A stretch of 64,000 bases of DNA from Fimenecus sp045593555 (lineage in GTDB: Bacteria; Bacillota; Clostridia; Oscillospirales; Acutalibacteraceae). The stretch spans positions 75,053 through 139,052 of the forward strand of contig JAZNWU010000018.1 of the NCBI GenBank assembly GCA_045593555.1, in the 5' to 3' direction. The position numbers and the translations under genes were made by a program. Below, piece after piece: positions 23,496-32,177 of this stretch; within the stretch, counting starts at the first letter, position 1, and each line of letters begins with the position of its first letter. The notes under the pieces were generated by a model. The model was given only the letters and a program-made list of their open reading frames with translations. It searched no databases and was not told the origin of the DNA.

Positions 23496-24992
23496 TTATT
23501 TTACACTTGAAATAAACTTTTTGAACTGTGCCCTTCCCTGCTCTGTTCTGTCAAACACACCACACTGCTCAAGGATTGCTGCAAACACTATACCGATTTC
23601 ATCACGAAGAATCTGTTCGCAGTTATCAGCATTAATATCGTTGTATTTTGCCTTGATTTTTTCTGCCCAATCAGCATGTTTTGCGATTCTGTCATCTGCT
23701 TTGATATCCTTATTTTCAAGAATAGCTTCCTTTAAAATTGCCATTTCTGTTTTAAGTCGTGATGGAAGAACTGCAAGTCCCATAACCTCAATAAGACCGA
23801 TATTTTCTTTCTTGATGTTATGATACTCGGGATGTGGATGATAAAAACCGTCAGGATACTCTTCCGTTGTAATGTTATTACGAAGAACAAGGTCAATTTC
23901 ATATTTGCCATTTGCATATCTTGTAATTGGTGTGATTGTGTTGTGAATAGCACCATCATCAGTTTTGGCGATAATAAATGCTTCATCATCAGAATAATCA
24001 CGCCAGGTTGCAAGAATTTCACCTGCAAGAGTACAAATTCTGTCAGTATCGTCACCCTGAAGTCTGATAACTGACATAGGCCATTTAACAATACCTGCTT
24101 TTACATCCTCAAAACCCTCAAATGTAACATATTCTTCAATAGGGGCTTTTGCCATTGCAAATGTATAATTACCACCCTGAAAATGCTCGTGTGTAAGAAT
24201 TGAACCACCGGAAATAGGTAAATCAGAGTTTGAACCGATGAAATAATGTGGGAATTGCTTTACAAAGTCAAAAAGTCGTCTGAAATTCTTTTCACAGACT
24301 TTCATTGGCTTATGTGCCTCGTCAAATACGATACAATGTTCATTGTAATAAACATAAGGTGAATACTGCAAGAAGGCATTTACACCATCAAGGCAGATTG
24401 GAATAACTCTGTGATTCTGTCGTGCAGGATGATTAACTCGACCTGCATATCCCTCATTTTCCTTACAAAGCATACATTTCGGATATGAGCTTTGTTCCAA
24501 TTTTGTTGCAGCAGCAATAGCCTTAGGGTCTTTTTCAGGCTTTGCAAGGTTGATTGTAATGTCAATGTCACCGTACTCTGTACTTGTTACCCATTTAACA
24601 TCATTCTTTATTCTGTATTCACGGATATAGTCTGATTTACGAGCCAAGTGATAGTAATAATCTGTTGCCTCTTTCGGAGAAACTTCATATCTTTCTTTAA
24701 ATGTTTTAATAACTTCTGATGGTCTCGGAGTAAGCACACCCATTACCTTTGTATCAAACAAGTCTTTATATACAACAGAATCTTCACAAAGACCTTTTTC
24801 AACTGCGTAATCAAGAATAACTTTTAAGATTTCTTCAAGGTCGGCATTTTTTGCCTCAGCATCTGTTTCCATACTGTCCATCTGAAGAATCTCAAGCACA
24901 CCATTAACAGCCCAGATTTTGTCTGCATTTTCAATAAGATTTTCTTTTACGCCATATTCTGCAAGAGAAATTATAGCCTCATAAATATTCAT
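23496..24992 (-). CDS. galT: UDP-glucose--hexose-1-phosphate uridylyltransferase, class II GalT
   Basis: 498 aa from the ATG at 24992; the GTG nine bases upstream is part of the SD GAGGTG. Length and motifs (YPKCMLCKENEGYAGRVNHPA, ISGGSILTHEHFQGG) are those of the Firmicute class II GalT, distinct from the roughly 350-aa HIT-type enzyme. It exchanges UMP between UDP-glucose and galactose-1-phosphate in the Leloir pathway. No galK or galE lies in the window; the GH36 alpha-galactosidase at 43004 would supply galactose. Monocistronic, convergent with the MFS unit. Confidence 0.95.
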   Translation of the reverse strand: MNIYEAIISLAEYGVKENLIENADKIWAVNGVLEILQMDSMETDAEAKNADLEEILKVILDYAVEKGLCEDSVVYKDLFDTKVMGVLTPRPSEVIKTFKERYEVSPKEATDYYYHLARKSDYIREYRIKNDVKWVTSTEYGDIDITINLAKPEKDPKAIAAATKLEQSSYPKCMLCKENEGYAGRVNHPARQNHRVIPICLDGVNAFLQYSPYVYYNEHCIVFDEAHKPMKVCEKNFRRLFDFVKQFPHYFIGSNSDLPISGGSILTHEHFQGGNYTFAMAKAPIEEYVTFEGFEDVKAGIVKWPMSVIRLQGDDTDRICTLAGEILATWRDYSDDEAFIIAKTDDGAIHNTITPITRYANGKYEIDLVLRNNITTEEYPDGFYHPHPEYHNIKKENIGLIEVMGLAVLPSRLKTEMAILKEAILENKDIKADDRIAKHADWAEKIKAKYNDINADNCEQILRDEIGIVFAAILEQCGVFDRTEQGRAQFKKFISSVK

Positions 24993-25068
24993 TAGGAACA
25001 CCTCGGTATTATATTTAATAATATTATAAAGTAAAATATTATCTTTTCAAGATGTTTTTATAAATATA

Positions 25069-25097
25069 TTGAATATTTTTTTGAATTATGATAATAT
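25069..25097 (+). promoter_or_regulatory. Promoter of the cysteine synthase gene
   Basis: TTGAAT (25069-25074), 17-bp spacer, TAATAT (25092-25097), 28 bp before the ATG. Confidence 0.6.
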
Positions 25098-25124
25098 ATT
25101 CAGGTTGCAAATGAGGTGTATTAA

Positions 25125-26054
25125 ATGGTTTATAATAATATATTGGAAGCAATCGGTCACACTCCTATGGTTCGTCTTAGCAAAATGGTGGATGAAGACA
25201 GTGCCGAAGTGCTTGTAAAATACGAAGGACTTAATGTTGGTGGTTCAATTAAAACAAGAACTGCATATAATATGATTCTTGATGCTGAGAAGAAAGGTAT
25301 TATCAATAAGGATACAGTTATTGTTGAGCCTACAAGCGGTAATCAGGGTATCGGTCTTGCACTTATCGGTGCTGTTAAGGGATATAAAACCGTAATTATT
25401 ATGCCTGACTCTGTAAGTGAAGAAAGAAGAAAGCTTGTTAATCACTATGGTGCAGAGGTTATGCTTGTTCACGATGACGGCGATATTGGTAAATGTATTG
25501 ATGATTGTTTACAGACCGCTATCAATATGCAGAATGAAAATCCTAATGTGTATATTCCACAGCAGTTTGTAAATCCTAAGAACCCTGAAGTTCATAAACA
25601 TCACACGGGACTTGAAATTCTTGAACAGGTTGCAGGTGACATTCACGGTTTCTGTTCAGGTATCGGTACAGGTGGAACAATTTCAGGTATTGGCGAAGTT
25701 CTCAAAGCACAGAATCCTGATATTGAAATCTGGGCTGTTGAACCTGAAAATGCTGCAATCCTTGCAGGTGGTACAATCGGCACTCATATTCAGATGGGTA
25801 TCGGTGACGGTCTTATTCCGGAAAATCTTAATCAGAAAATATATAACGACATTTACATCGTTACCGATGATGAAGCTTTACAGACTGCAAAGGATTTAGC
25901 AAGACTTGAAGGTATTATGTGTGGTATCTCAAGTGGTACAAATGTTGCTGCAGCACTTAAACTTGCAAAGAAACTCGGTAAAGGAAAAACAGTCGTAACT
26001 GTTCTCCCTGACACAGCAGAAAGATATTTCAGCACACCACTTTTTGAGGATTAA
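25125..26054 (+). CDS. cysK: Cysteine synthase (O-acetylserine sulfhydrylase)
   Basis: 309 aa, fold-type II PLP enzyme. The PLP lysine is K43 in NVGGSIKTRTAYNM. The substrate loop is EPTSGNQGIGLAL, the phosphate-binding Gly loop GIGTGGTISGIGE, and the C-terminal Ser region MCGISSGTNVAAA. It makes cysteine from O-acetylserine and sulfide. SIKTR replaces the common S-[IV]-K-D-R, and GNQG replaces GNTG, both variants at otherwise well kept positions; a related beta-replacement activity is possible. SD GAGGTG. Read through by no neighbour; tRNA-Arg follows at 10 bp. Confidence 0.88.
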   Translation: MVYNNILEAIGHTPMVRLSKMVDEDSAEVLVKYEGLNVGGSIKTRTAYNMILDAEKKGIINKDTVIVEPTSGNQGIGLALIGAVKGYKTVIIMPDSVSEERRKLVNHYGAEVMLVHDDGDIGKCIDDCLQTAINMQNENPNVYIPQQFVNPKNPEVHKHHTGLEILEQVAGDIHGFCSGIGTGGTISGIGEVLKAQNPDIEIWAVEPENAAILAGGTIGTHIQMGIGDGLIPENLNQKIYNDIYIVTDDEALQTAKDLARLEGIMCGISSGTNVAAALKLAKKLGKGKTVVTVLPDTAERYFSTPLFED

Positions 26055-26064
26055 AAATCAATAA

Positions 26065-26141
26065 GCGCTTGTAGCTCAGCTGGATAGAGCGTCAGACTCC
26101 GACTCTGAAGGTCGCTGGTTCGACTCCAGTCAGGCGCGCCA
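26065..26141 (+). tRNA. tRNA-Arg (anticodon CCG)
   Basis: Acceptor GCGCTTG / CAGGCGC (one G-T pair), D-arm GCTCAGCTGGATAGAGC, anticodon stem TCAGA/TCTGA with loop CTCCGAC, T-arm CTGGTTCGACTCCAG, discriminator G and encoded CCA. It reads codon CGG. It begins 10 bp after cysK, so read-through from that promoter is likely. Confidence 0.95.
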
Positions 26142-26143
26142 GA

Positions 26144-26171
26144 AAAAGACAAGCTTTGGCTTGTCTTTTTT
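26144..26171 (+). terminator. Terminator after tRNA-Arg
   Basis: AAAAAGACAAGC / GCTTGTCTTTTT stem and T-run immediately after the CCA. Confidence 0.9.
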
Positions 26172-26214
26172 ATTCATTCCGAATATTAAAAATCGACAAT
26201 TTGTTCTTCACTAA

Positions 26215-26250
26215 ACAACCCTGACTTGCATATTTGCAAATCAGGGTTGT
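26215..26250. terminator. Long hairpin between tRNA-Arg and the lipase gene
   Basis: ACAACCCTGA..TTGCA and TGCAA.TCAGGGTTGT form a 16-bp stem with one mismatch and a 4-nt loop. It lies downstream of the minus-strand lipase gene, with a weak T-tail in that direction; it probably terminates that transcript. Confidence 0.6.
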
Positions 26251-26285
26251 TATTATCTAAATATATGTATTCGTTTTGCACTCTA

Positions 26286-27920
26286 TCAGATGTTTCCTGC
26301 TACCATTTTCAGAATAATACGAGCATCAGTTGCTGTGAGTGCATTGTCGCAGTTCATATCACCGTTCATAAGCTGTTCTTCTGTTGCACAGTAAATGCCT
26401 GCAGTTGCCTTTAAGATAAGCATTGCATCAACTGCTGAAACATTACCATCACCTGTCACATCACCACTTCCGCAAGTGTATGGCATAAGCTTTGGAATTT
26501 CTGTATTGTAATACATAAACTGTGGATATTGTGAATTAGACTCGACTGTGTACTGCTCATTCGCTGAAAGCAACCACACATAGAAATCACAAGTACCATC
26601 ATAAAGGTCATAGGCAATATGTCCCCAGTTCTTTGTAATCCATGTCTGCATTGGTGCCTGAGCAGTTGAAACATCAACAACATTATCAGGAGAGACCATA
26701 TCTTTTCCGTTATCTACTGCCTGAACATAATCTGCACCAAGAGTTTCACCGATATCAGCAACTGTTGCAAAACCACTTGTATTATATGTTTCAATAACAC
26801 CGTCAGAGTTCCAACGAGCAGCTTCTGTTACGGGAGCAATATATTTGTTATAGTTTGAAACACAGAAATAGTTTACATCATCACTTTCAACCATTTCCTG
26901 AACTCTTTCAGTTGTTTTACTTGCAACCTTTTCGTAATATTCATTTACGAATGCCTTAAGGTCAGGTCCTGCATCATCAAGCATATGGTCAATTGCTTCT
27001 TCAAAATGATATTCAGGAATAAAGCACCAGAATGATGGAAGATATCCGAAAACAGGTATTAAAACTTCTTTATAAATCTGGTCACCTGCAGTTTCGAAAA
27101 GATTATTTGCAACATTTGCAAGGTCCTGGAAAAGTGGAATATATGGAATAAGTGACGCATATTCAGTAGTTCCGTAAATACTCTGTGCAATAAGTCCACC
27201 AAGAGCAGGACCATCAATTTCCGGATTACCTATAAAGAGCTGACCGAGCATCTCAAGTCCGTTGAATGCTGAGTTTGCCATAACAACATTATGAACATCG
27301 TCATATCCGTAAAGGGCTAAATATGTATTTGTCATACATCCACCCATACTTTCAGCACAGAGAGAAACCTTATCATGACCTGACTTTTCTTTTACTTCCT
27401 GAATAAACTGATTAAGGTCTTCAGCAATATCAAATGGATTTGCTGTCCAGTCATAGATGAAAAGATAAGAGTGGTCTTCCCCTAATTCTTCATAAATGGA
27501 GTATGCAAGAGCACGTTCTGAAGAAATACTACCGTCAAAATCCATATATGTTTCAACAGGGTCACTTGTATAATCCTCAACAGTAACTACTGTATCACGA
27601 TTAAGGTTATTATCATAAGCCACAGGTCCGAAAATGTCACCTACTGCTTTTGACAATGCTTCAACAAGCACATCTGTATTCCATGTTGCAAGGAACTCTA
27701 CAAGCTGAGGAATCACAGGTAAAATACCATTTACAATATTTTCAGCAGAAAATATCTCATTCCCCTCACCATCATAAAGAGTTTCGCCGATACCTCTCAC
27801 CTGCACAACAGGTGCAATTCCGCAATCGCACTTCTTTTCCGCAGCAATAACCGGAACTAAAGTACAGAACATCATTACAAGTGACATAACGACACTTAGA
27901 ATTATTCTTGTCTTTTTCAT
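26286..27920 (-). CDS. Secreted alpha/beta-hydrolase (lipase/esterase) with C-terminal type I dockerin
   Basis: 544 aa. A signal peptide (MKKTRIILSVVMSLVMMFC.., about 1-27) precedes an alpha/beta-hydrolase domain (about 30-470). Its nucleophile elbow is CAESMGG, a variant of G-x-S-x-G with Ala first as in some lipases; NWGHIAYD probably carries the catalytic His. Residues about 485-544 are a dockerin with two F-hand calcium loops, DVTGDGNVSAVD and DMNCDNALTATD. The dockerin would attach the enzyme to a cohesin scaffold on the cell surface or in a multi-enzyme complex. No cohesin gene is visible here. SD GGAGGG, monocistronic. Confidence 0.88.
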   Translation of the reverse strand: MKKTRIILSVVMSLVMMFCTLVPVIAAEKKCDCGIAPVVQVRGIGETLYDGEGNEIFSAENIVNGILPVIPQLVEFLATWNTDVLVEALSKAVGDIFGPVAYDNNLNRDTVVTVEDYTSDPVETYMDFDGSISSERALAYSIYEELGEDHSYLFIYDWTANPFDIAEDLNQFIQEVKEKSGHDKVSLCAESMGGCMTNTYLALYGYDDVHNVVMANSAFNGLEMLGQLFIGNPEIDGPALGGLIAQSIYGTTEYASLIPYIPLFQDLANVANNLFETAGDQIYKEVLIPVFGYLPSFWCFIPEYHFEEAIDHMLDDAGPDLKAFVNEYYEKVASKTTERVQEMVESDDVNYFCVSNYNKYIAPVTEAARWNSDGVIETYNTSGFATVADIGETLGADYVQAVDNGKDMVSPDNVVDVSTAQAPMQTWITKNWGHIAYDLYDGTCDFYVWLLSANEQYTVESNSQYPQFMYYNTEIPKLMPYTCGSGDVTGDGNVSAVDAMLILKATAGIYCATEEQLMNGDMNCDNALTATDARIILKMVAGNI

Positions 27921-27982
27921 AAAAATCCCTCCGAACCAAGTTCTGAGTTCATTTTATCACAATTTTTTCCTATTTACAATAA

Positions 27983-28906
27983 TCAGAATACACTTTCGAT
28001 AACTTTTTCTGCAATTTCAGGTGAATATTGCCACACATTTATATGGTCACCCTCGTAAAAATACTTTACAGGTTCAGGTTCTGCTTTTTCAGGAAAACTA
28101 TCGACAATAGATAACTTAATTTTCATTTTTTCGGGATTTATACTTTTTATGTAAACACTTGCTGAATCACCTTCACGCACATCACAGGAATATTCTGCAA
28201 GACCTGCAAGATTCGGTGATAATTCAATAAAAACACCGTATTTCTCAATTGAACGGACTATGCCCCCCACAGTCTGCCCTGCCTTAAATTTTTCAGCATT
28301 TTCGTTCCATGTACCAAGCAATTCTTTATGAGAAAGTGTTACTCTGCCAAGTTCGTCAATGTTTTTCACAACAGCTTTTATCATAGTGTTTACAGAAAAC
28401 CGCACATCGGGATGTGGAATACGGGACACAGAAATACTGTCGATTGGTAAAAGTGCAGAAATTCCACAACCTATATCACAGAACGAGCCGAATGATTCGT
28501 TATGAGTTATCCGAGCATCAATAATATCTCCCGGAGACAAGTTCTTTATATATTCTTCTGCACATTCTTCCTGTACCTTTCTACGGCTTAAAATTGCAGT
28601 CCGTACACCTGTTTCATCGTCCATAAAATCAGTTATTTTAAATACAACAGGCTTGTTTACCCTTGAAATTATGGCAATATCACGTACACTTCCGTCGGCA
28701 ATCCCAACGGCACATTCTTCTCGTGGAATAACACCTTGAATAACACCCAAATCCACATACAGATTGTGGTCACGGTCACACACTGTCGCTTTTGCTTCTA
28801 AAATCTTTCCTGAAAAAAAGCATTCACGCAGATTGCTTATAGACTCCATAGATTTTTTATTTTGACGGCTTTCAAAAAGAATTCCCTCAGGATAATATTT
28901 TTTCAT
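27983..28906 (-). CDS. S1 RNA-binding domain protein (three S1-like repeats)
   Basis: 307 aa from the ATG at 28906, preceded by AGGTGAG; the frame runs on upstream for 97 codons without an SD. Three S1 (OB-fold) units are visible: GKILEAKATVCDRDHNLYVD (about 31-100), GDIIDARITHNESFGSFCDIG (about 122-190) and GQTVGGIVRSIEKYGVFIEL (about 210-275). It resembles the ribosomal protein S1-like proteins of clostridia and probably binds mRNA or ribosomes. It is divergent from the DUF951-prfA unit, which fits a translation role. Confidence 0.85.
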   Translation of the reverse strand: MKKYYPEGILFESRQNKKSMESISNLRECFFSGKILEAKATVCDRDHNLYVDLGVIQGVIPREECAVGIADGSVRDIAIISRVNKPVVFKITDFMDDETGVRTAILSRRKVQEECAEEYIKNLSPGDIIDARITHNESFGSFCDIGCGISALLPIDSISVSRIPHPDVRFSVNTMIKAVVKNIDELGRVTLSHKELLGTWNENAEKFKAGQTVGGIVRSIEKYGVFIELSPNLAGLAEYSCDVREGDSASVYIKSINPEKMKIKLSIVDSFPEKAEPEPVKYFYEGDHINVWQYSPEIAEKVIESVF

Positions 28907-29036
28907 ATATCTCACCTTTATTTTTAAATTAGTATATAAATATGTGATAAAAGTGAGATTAAGAATTAAAAATAGGTATTTTATTTTTATAATCTTTATG
29001 GTATCATATAATGTAATATATTTTGAGGTAGTAATT

Positions 29037-29234
29037 ATGGATATTAAAGTAAACGATATTCTTGAAATGAAAAAAGCACATCCTTGTGGTGGAAAGCAAT
29101 TTTTAGTTCTTCGTGCAGGTATGGATTTTCGTATACGTTGCACAGGTTGTAATCGTGAGGTTATGGTGCCGAGAGTTAAAATCGAGAAGAATATCAAAAA
29201 AGTTTTGAGAGATGGAGAACAAATAAATGTTTGA
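29037..29234 (+). CDS. DUF951 family small protein
   Basis: 65 aa from the ATG at 29037 (GAGGTA upstream); the longer frame to 28944 lacks an SD. The sequence (MDIKVNDILEMKKAHPCGGK, then RCTGCNREVMVPRVKIEKNI) matches DUF951: a small basic beta-protein with C-G-G and C-x2-C motifs that may bind a metal. The family is common in Firmicutes next to ribosome-related genes; function unknown. Its end overlaps the prfA start by 8 nt, so the two are coupled. Confidence 0.9.
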   Translation: MDIKVNDILEMKKAHPCGGKQFLVLRAGMDFRIRCTGCNREVMVPRVKIEKNIKKVLRDGEQINV

Positions 29235-30297
29235 TAAATTATTAGGTATCGAAGAAAGATTTGAAAGTGTCAATGAACAGCTTTGCGACCCTGCAACTGT
29301 CAGTGACCAACAGCTTTATACAAAGTTAATGAAAGAGTTAAAGCAGTTGACTCCTGTTGTTGAAAAATTCCGTGAATACAAAGGATATAAGGACACCTTT
29401 GAAGAGTCAAAATTGCTCCTCGATGAAGGTGGAATGGACAAGGATTTCAAGGAAATGGTGCAGGAAGAATTTGAAACTGCAAAAGAACAGCTCGAAGTAA
29501 CCTGGGAAGAGCTTAAAATTCTCCTTTTACCTCGTGACCCTAACGATGACAGAAGTGTTATTATTGAAATCCGTGGTGGTGCAGGTGGTGAAGAAGCAGC
29601 ACTTTTTGCAAATTCACTTTTCAGAATGTACACAATGTATGCTGAGGCTCGTGGTTGGAAAATGGAAATACTCAGCGAAAACCCAACTGAGCTTGGTGGA
29701 TATAAAGAAGTGATTTTCTCTGTTGACGGTGACGGTGCATATTCACGATTCAAGTTTGAAAGTGGTGTTCACAGAGTTCAGCGAGTTCCCGAAACTGAAA
29801 GTCAGGGCAGAATTCAGACCTCAACTGTTACCGTTGCGGTTCTTCCTGAAGCAGAAGATGTTGACTTTGAACTGAACCCTGCTGATTTGCAGATTGATGT
29901 TTTCCGTTCAAGTGGTGCAGGTGGACAGAAGGTTAACAAGACTTCATCTGCTATCCGTGTTACTCATCTTCCTACTGGTATGGTTGTTGAGTGTCAGGAC
30001 GAAAGAAGTCAGCACAAAAACAAAGATAAAGCACTTAAGGTTCTTCGTTCACGACTTCTTGAAATTGAACAGGCAAAGCACGATGCTGAAATTGCAGGTC
30101 AGAGAAAGAGTCAGGTTGGTACAGGTGACAGAAGTGAAAGAATCAGAACATATAATTTCCCGCAAGGTCGTGTAAGTGACCACAGAATTGGTCTTACTCT
30201 TTACAAAATCGAGCAGATTATGAACGGTGACCTTGACGAAATCATCGACGCACTTATCACTGCAGATACAGCAGAAAAACTTAAAGCAAACGAATAA
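29227..30297 (+). CDS. prfA: Peptide chain release factor 1
   Basis: 356 aa, standard RF1 length. The GGQ catalytic motif (SSGAGGQKVNK, Q234) enters the peptidyl-transferase centre to hydrolyse peptidyl-tRNA at UAA/UAG. A helical N-terminal domain and the HRVQRVPETESQGRIQTST segment are typical. prmC, which methylates the GGQ glutamine and usually follows prfA, is absent here; a TPR membrane protein gene occupies the slot. Overlaps the DUF951 gene. Confidence 0.97.
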   Translation: MFDKLLGIEERFESVNEQLCDPATVSDQQLYTKLMKELKQLTPVVEKFREYKGYKDTFEESKLLLDEGGMDKDFKEMVQEEFETAKEQLEVTWEELKILLLPRDPNDDRSVIIEIRGGAGGEEAALFANSLFRMYTMYAEARGWKMEILSENPTELGGYKEVIFSVDGDGAYSRFKFESGVHRVQRVPETESQGRIQTSTVTVAVLPEAEDVDFELNPADLQIDVFRSSGAGGQKVNKTSSAIRVTHLPTGMVVECQDERSQHKNKDKALKVLRSRLLEIEQAKHDAEIAGQRKSQVGTGDRSERIRTYNFPQGRVSDHRIGLTLYKIEQIMNGDLDEIIDALITADTAEKLKANE

Positions 30298-30323
30298 AAG
30301 ATTTCGTTTGAAAGGATGGTTTT

Positions 30324-31177
30324 ATGAAAACTTTTAGAATAAATAAACTCGAAATATTTGCAATAACTAAACCTATGGTTTTTAAAATTATTTCTACAAC
30401 ATTTTTCCTTTCACTTGCATTTCTTGTAGTCATAACTTCTTCTTTAACTACAATAGATTCTGATTCAATTACTTGTTGTGTAACTCTTATTCTTGTTGCA
30501 ACTATGTTTTTGTTTTTTCCTAAATTAGTTGTGAATTCAAAAATAGTTTTGTCAGTTCAACCACAAGAAGAGTTGCAAAATGGTGAAGCGCTTAGAAGAA
30601 CAGACTACCTTTTAAGCATAATAAACCCAGCATTCAAAAAAGAAATTCATCAACTTTGTGCTAACAGAATCGCTTACTTAATAAATTTAGGAAATTTTCA
30701 ACAAGCAAAAGAAGAAAACGAATTATTTATTCAACATTTCGGCACAGAAACAATTCCACTTATATCTGCAGTTTTTTTCTACAATAAAGCCATTCTTAAT
30801 CTTTATGAAGAAAATTTTGATGAATACCAAATAAATATAAAAAAGCATATGAATTCAAAGATTCTGCTAAAGGATTAGCAAAAATAAATCTTATTAATAA
30901 GATTGACAATAATACTCATTTTGTTAATTCATTTTTTACTGATGACCCCAATTTTGAAACAGTTGTTTTTAATGATATGAAATTAGCTGAACGTATTGGT
31001 AAAAACGCTGTGTTTTCACGATATTTTGCTATTTTCAACTACTATAAAAGACATGAAAACAAAGAAAAAGCAATACAATATGCAAACACATTAATTCAAG
31101 TAGCAAACGGAAATTTTGAATTATATGATTGCAGAATAGCGAAGGAATACATAGAAAATGAAAACAGAAGTAATTAA
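30324..31177 (+). CDS. Two-helix membrane protein with TPR-like tail, split by a -1 shift at A6G
   Basis: The first frame (30324-30878) encodes two hydrophobic helices (about 20-42 and 50-68) and TPR-like helices (EIHQLCANRIAYLINLGNFQ). It stops at TAG soon after the run ATAAAAAAG. The -1 frame from 30845 continues the same type of sequence without a break (KAYEFKDSAKGLAKI .. to MKLAERIGKNAVFSRYFAIF .. EKAIQYANTLIQ) to 31177. The junction is A-AAA-AAG (30839-30845), in the reading phase needed for -1 slippage. The joined product is about 284 aa. It could be programmed frameshifting, a recent mutation or a sequence error. It lies between prfA and tsaC and overlaps tsaC by 20 nt. Confidence 0.65.
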
Positions 31178-32177
31178 CATTACAACTGAATACGAAAGAG
31201 CATTAGCTGAAGCTAAAAGGCTCATAAACGACGGTCAGGTTGTGGGTATCCCAACTGAAACTGTTTATGGTCTGGGTGCAAACGCACTCAATGAAGACGC
31301 AGTTAAGAAAATCTTCGTTGCAAAGGGCAGACCAAGTGACAACCCGCTTATTGTTCACATAGCAAAATTTGAAGATTTAGCACCACTTGTCAAGGAAATT
31401 CCTGAAAAAGTCAAAGTTTTGGCAGAAAAATTCTGGCCTGCACCTCTTACAATGATTATGAAAAAGAGTGACAAGGTTTCAGATGTTGTTTCGGGAAATC
31501 TTGATACTGTTGCTGTTAGAATGCCAAAGAGTGACTATGCAAGAGCCATAATTGAGAGTTGTGGTTGTCCTATTGCAGCACCATCAGCAAATCTTTCAGG
31601 TAGTCCGAGTCCTACAAATGCAAAGTATGTATTTCAAGATATGAACGGCAGAATTCCACTTATTATTGACGGTGGAAACTGTGAAATCGGTGTTGAATCA
31701 ACTGTAATTTCCTTCTCGGAAGACCCACCAAGGTTACTTCGACCGGGTGGCGTGACTCTTGAAGAAATGACTTCAATTATCGGTGAAATCGTAGTTGACG
31801 ATGCAGTTCTCAACAAACTTGAGGAGGGTGCTGTGGCATTTTCACCGGGTATGAAGTATAAACATTATGCACCAAGTGCAGACATAACAATAATCAAAAG
31901 TGATTTTGAAACCTTCAAAAATCTTTGCGAAAGTGAAGAAGATATTACCGCTTTGGTGTTCGATGGTGAAGAAAAGAAACTTTCTTGTCCTGCTGTTACA
32001 TACGGTAATAAAAATGACGGATATAGCCAGAGTGCAAGGCTCTTTGATGCATTGCGTGAGTTGGACGAGATTGAATCTCACAAGGTTTATGCTCGTTGTC
32101 CTGATACGAAAGGTATGGGCCTGGCAGTATATAATCGATTAATCCGTGCAGCAGGATTTAAAATCAAGGTGATGTAA
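31158..32177 (+). CDS. tsaC: L-threonylcarbamoyladenylate synthase (Sua5/YwlC type)
   Basis: 339 aa: a YrdC domain (about 15-200, with PTETVYGLGANAL, KGRPSDNPLIVHI, PSANLSGSPSPT) and a C-terminal Sua5 domain after the linker SPGMKYKHYAPSAD. It makes threonylcarbamoyl-AMP from Thr, bicarbonate and ATP for the t6A37 tRNA modification, working with TsaD (57083-58105 in this window). Its stop overlaps the coaE start (TGATG-type coupling at 32177). The order prfA - x - tsaC recalls the prfA-prmC-ywlC order of Bacillus. Confidence 0.95.
   Translation: MKTEVINITTEYERALAEAKRLINDGQVVGIPTETVYGLGANALNEDAVKKIFVAKGRPSDNPLIVHIAKFEDLAPLVKEIPEKVKVLAEKFWPAPLTMIMKKSDKVSDVVSGNLDTVAVRMPKSDYARAIIESCGCPIAAPSANLSGSPSPTNAKYVFQDMNGRIPLIIDGGNCEIGVESTVISFSEDPPRLLRPGGVTLEEMTSIIGEIVVDDAVLNKLEEGAVAFSPGMKYKHYAPSADITIIKSDFETFKNLCESEEDITALVFDGEEKKLSCPAVTYGNKNDGYSQSARLFDALRELDEIESHKVYARCPDTKGMGLAVYNRLIRAAGFKIKVM

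Noticed and set aside
28907..29197. 97-residue N-terminal extension of the S1-domain protein
   Set aside because: Antisense to the DUF951 gene, low-complexity, no SD; the ATG at 28906 follows AGGTGAG.
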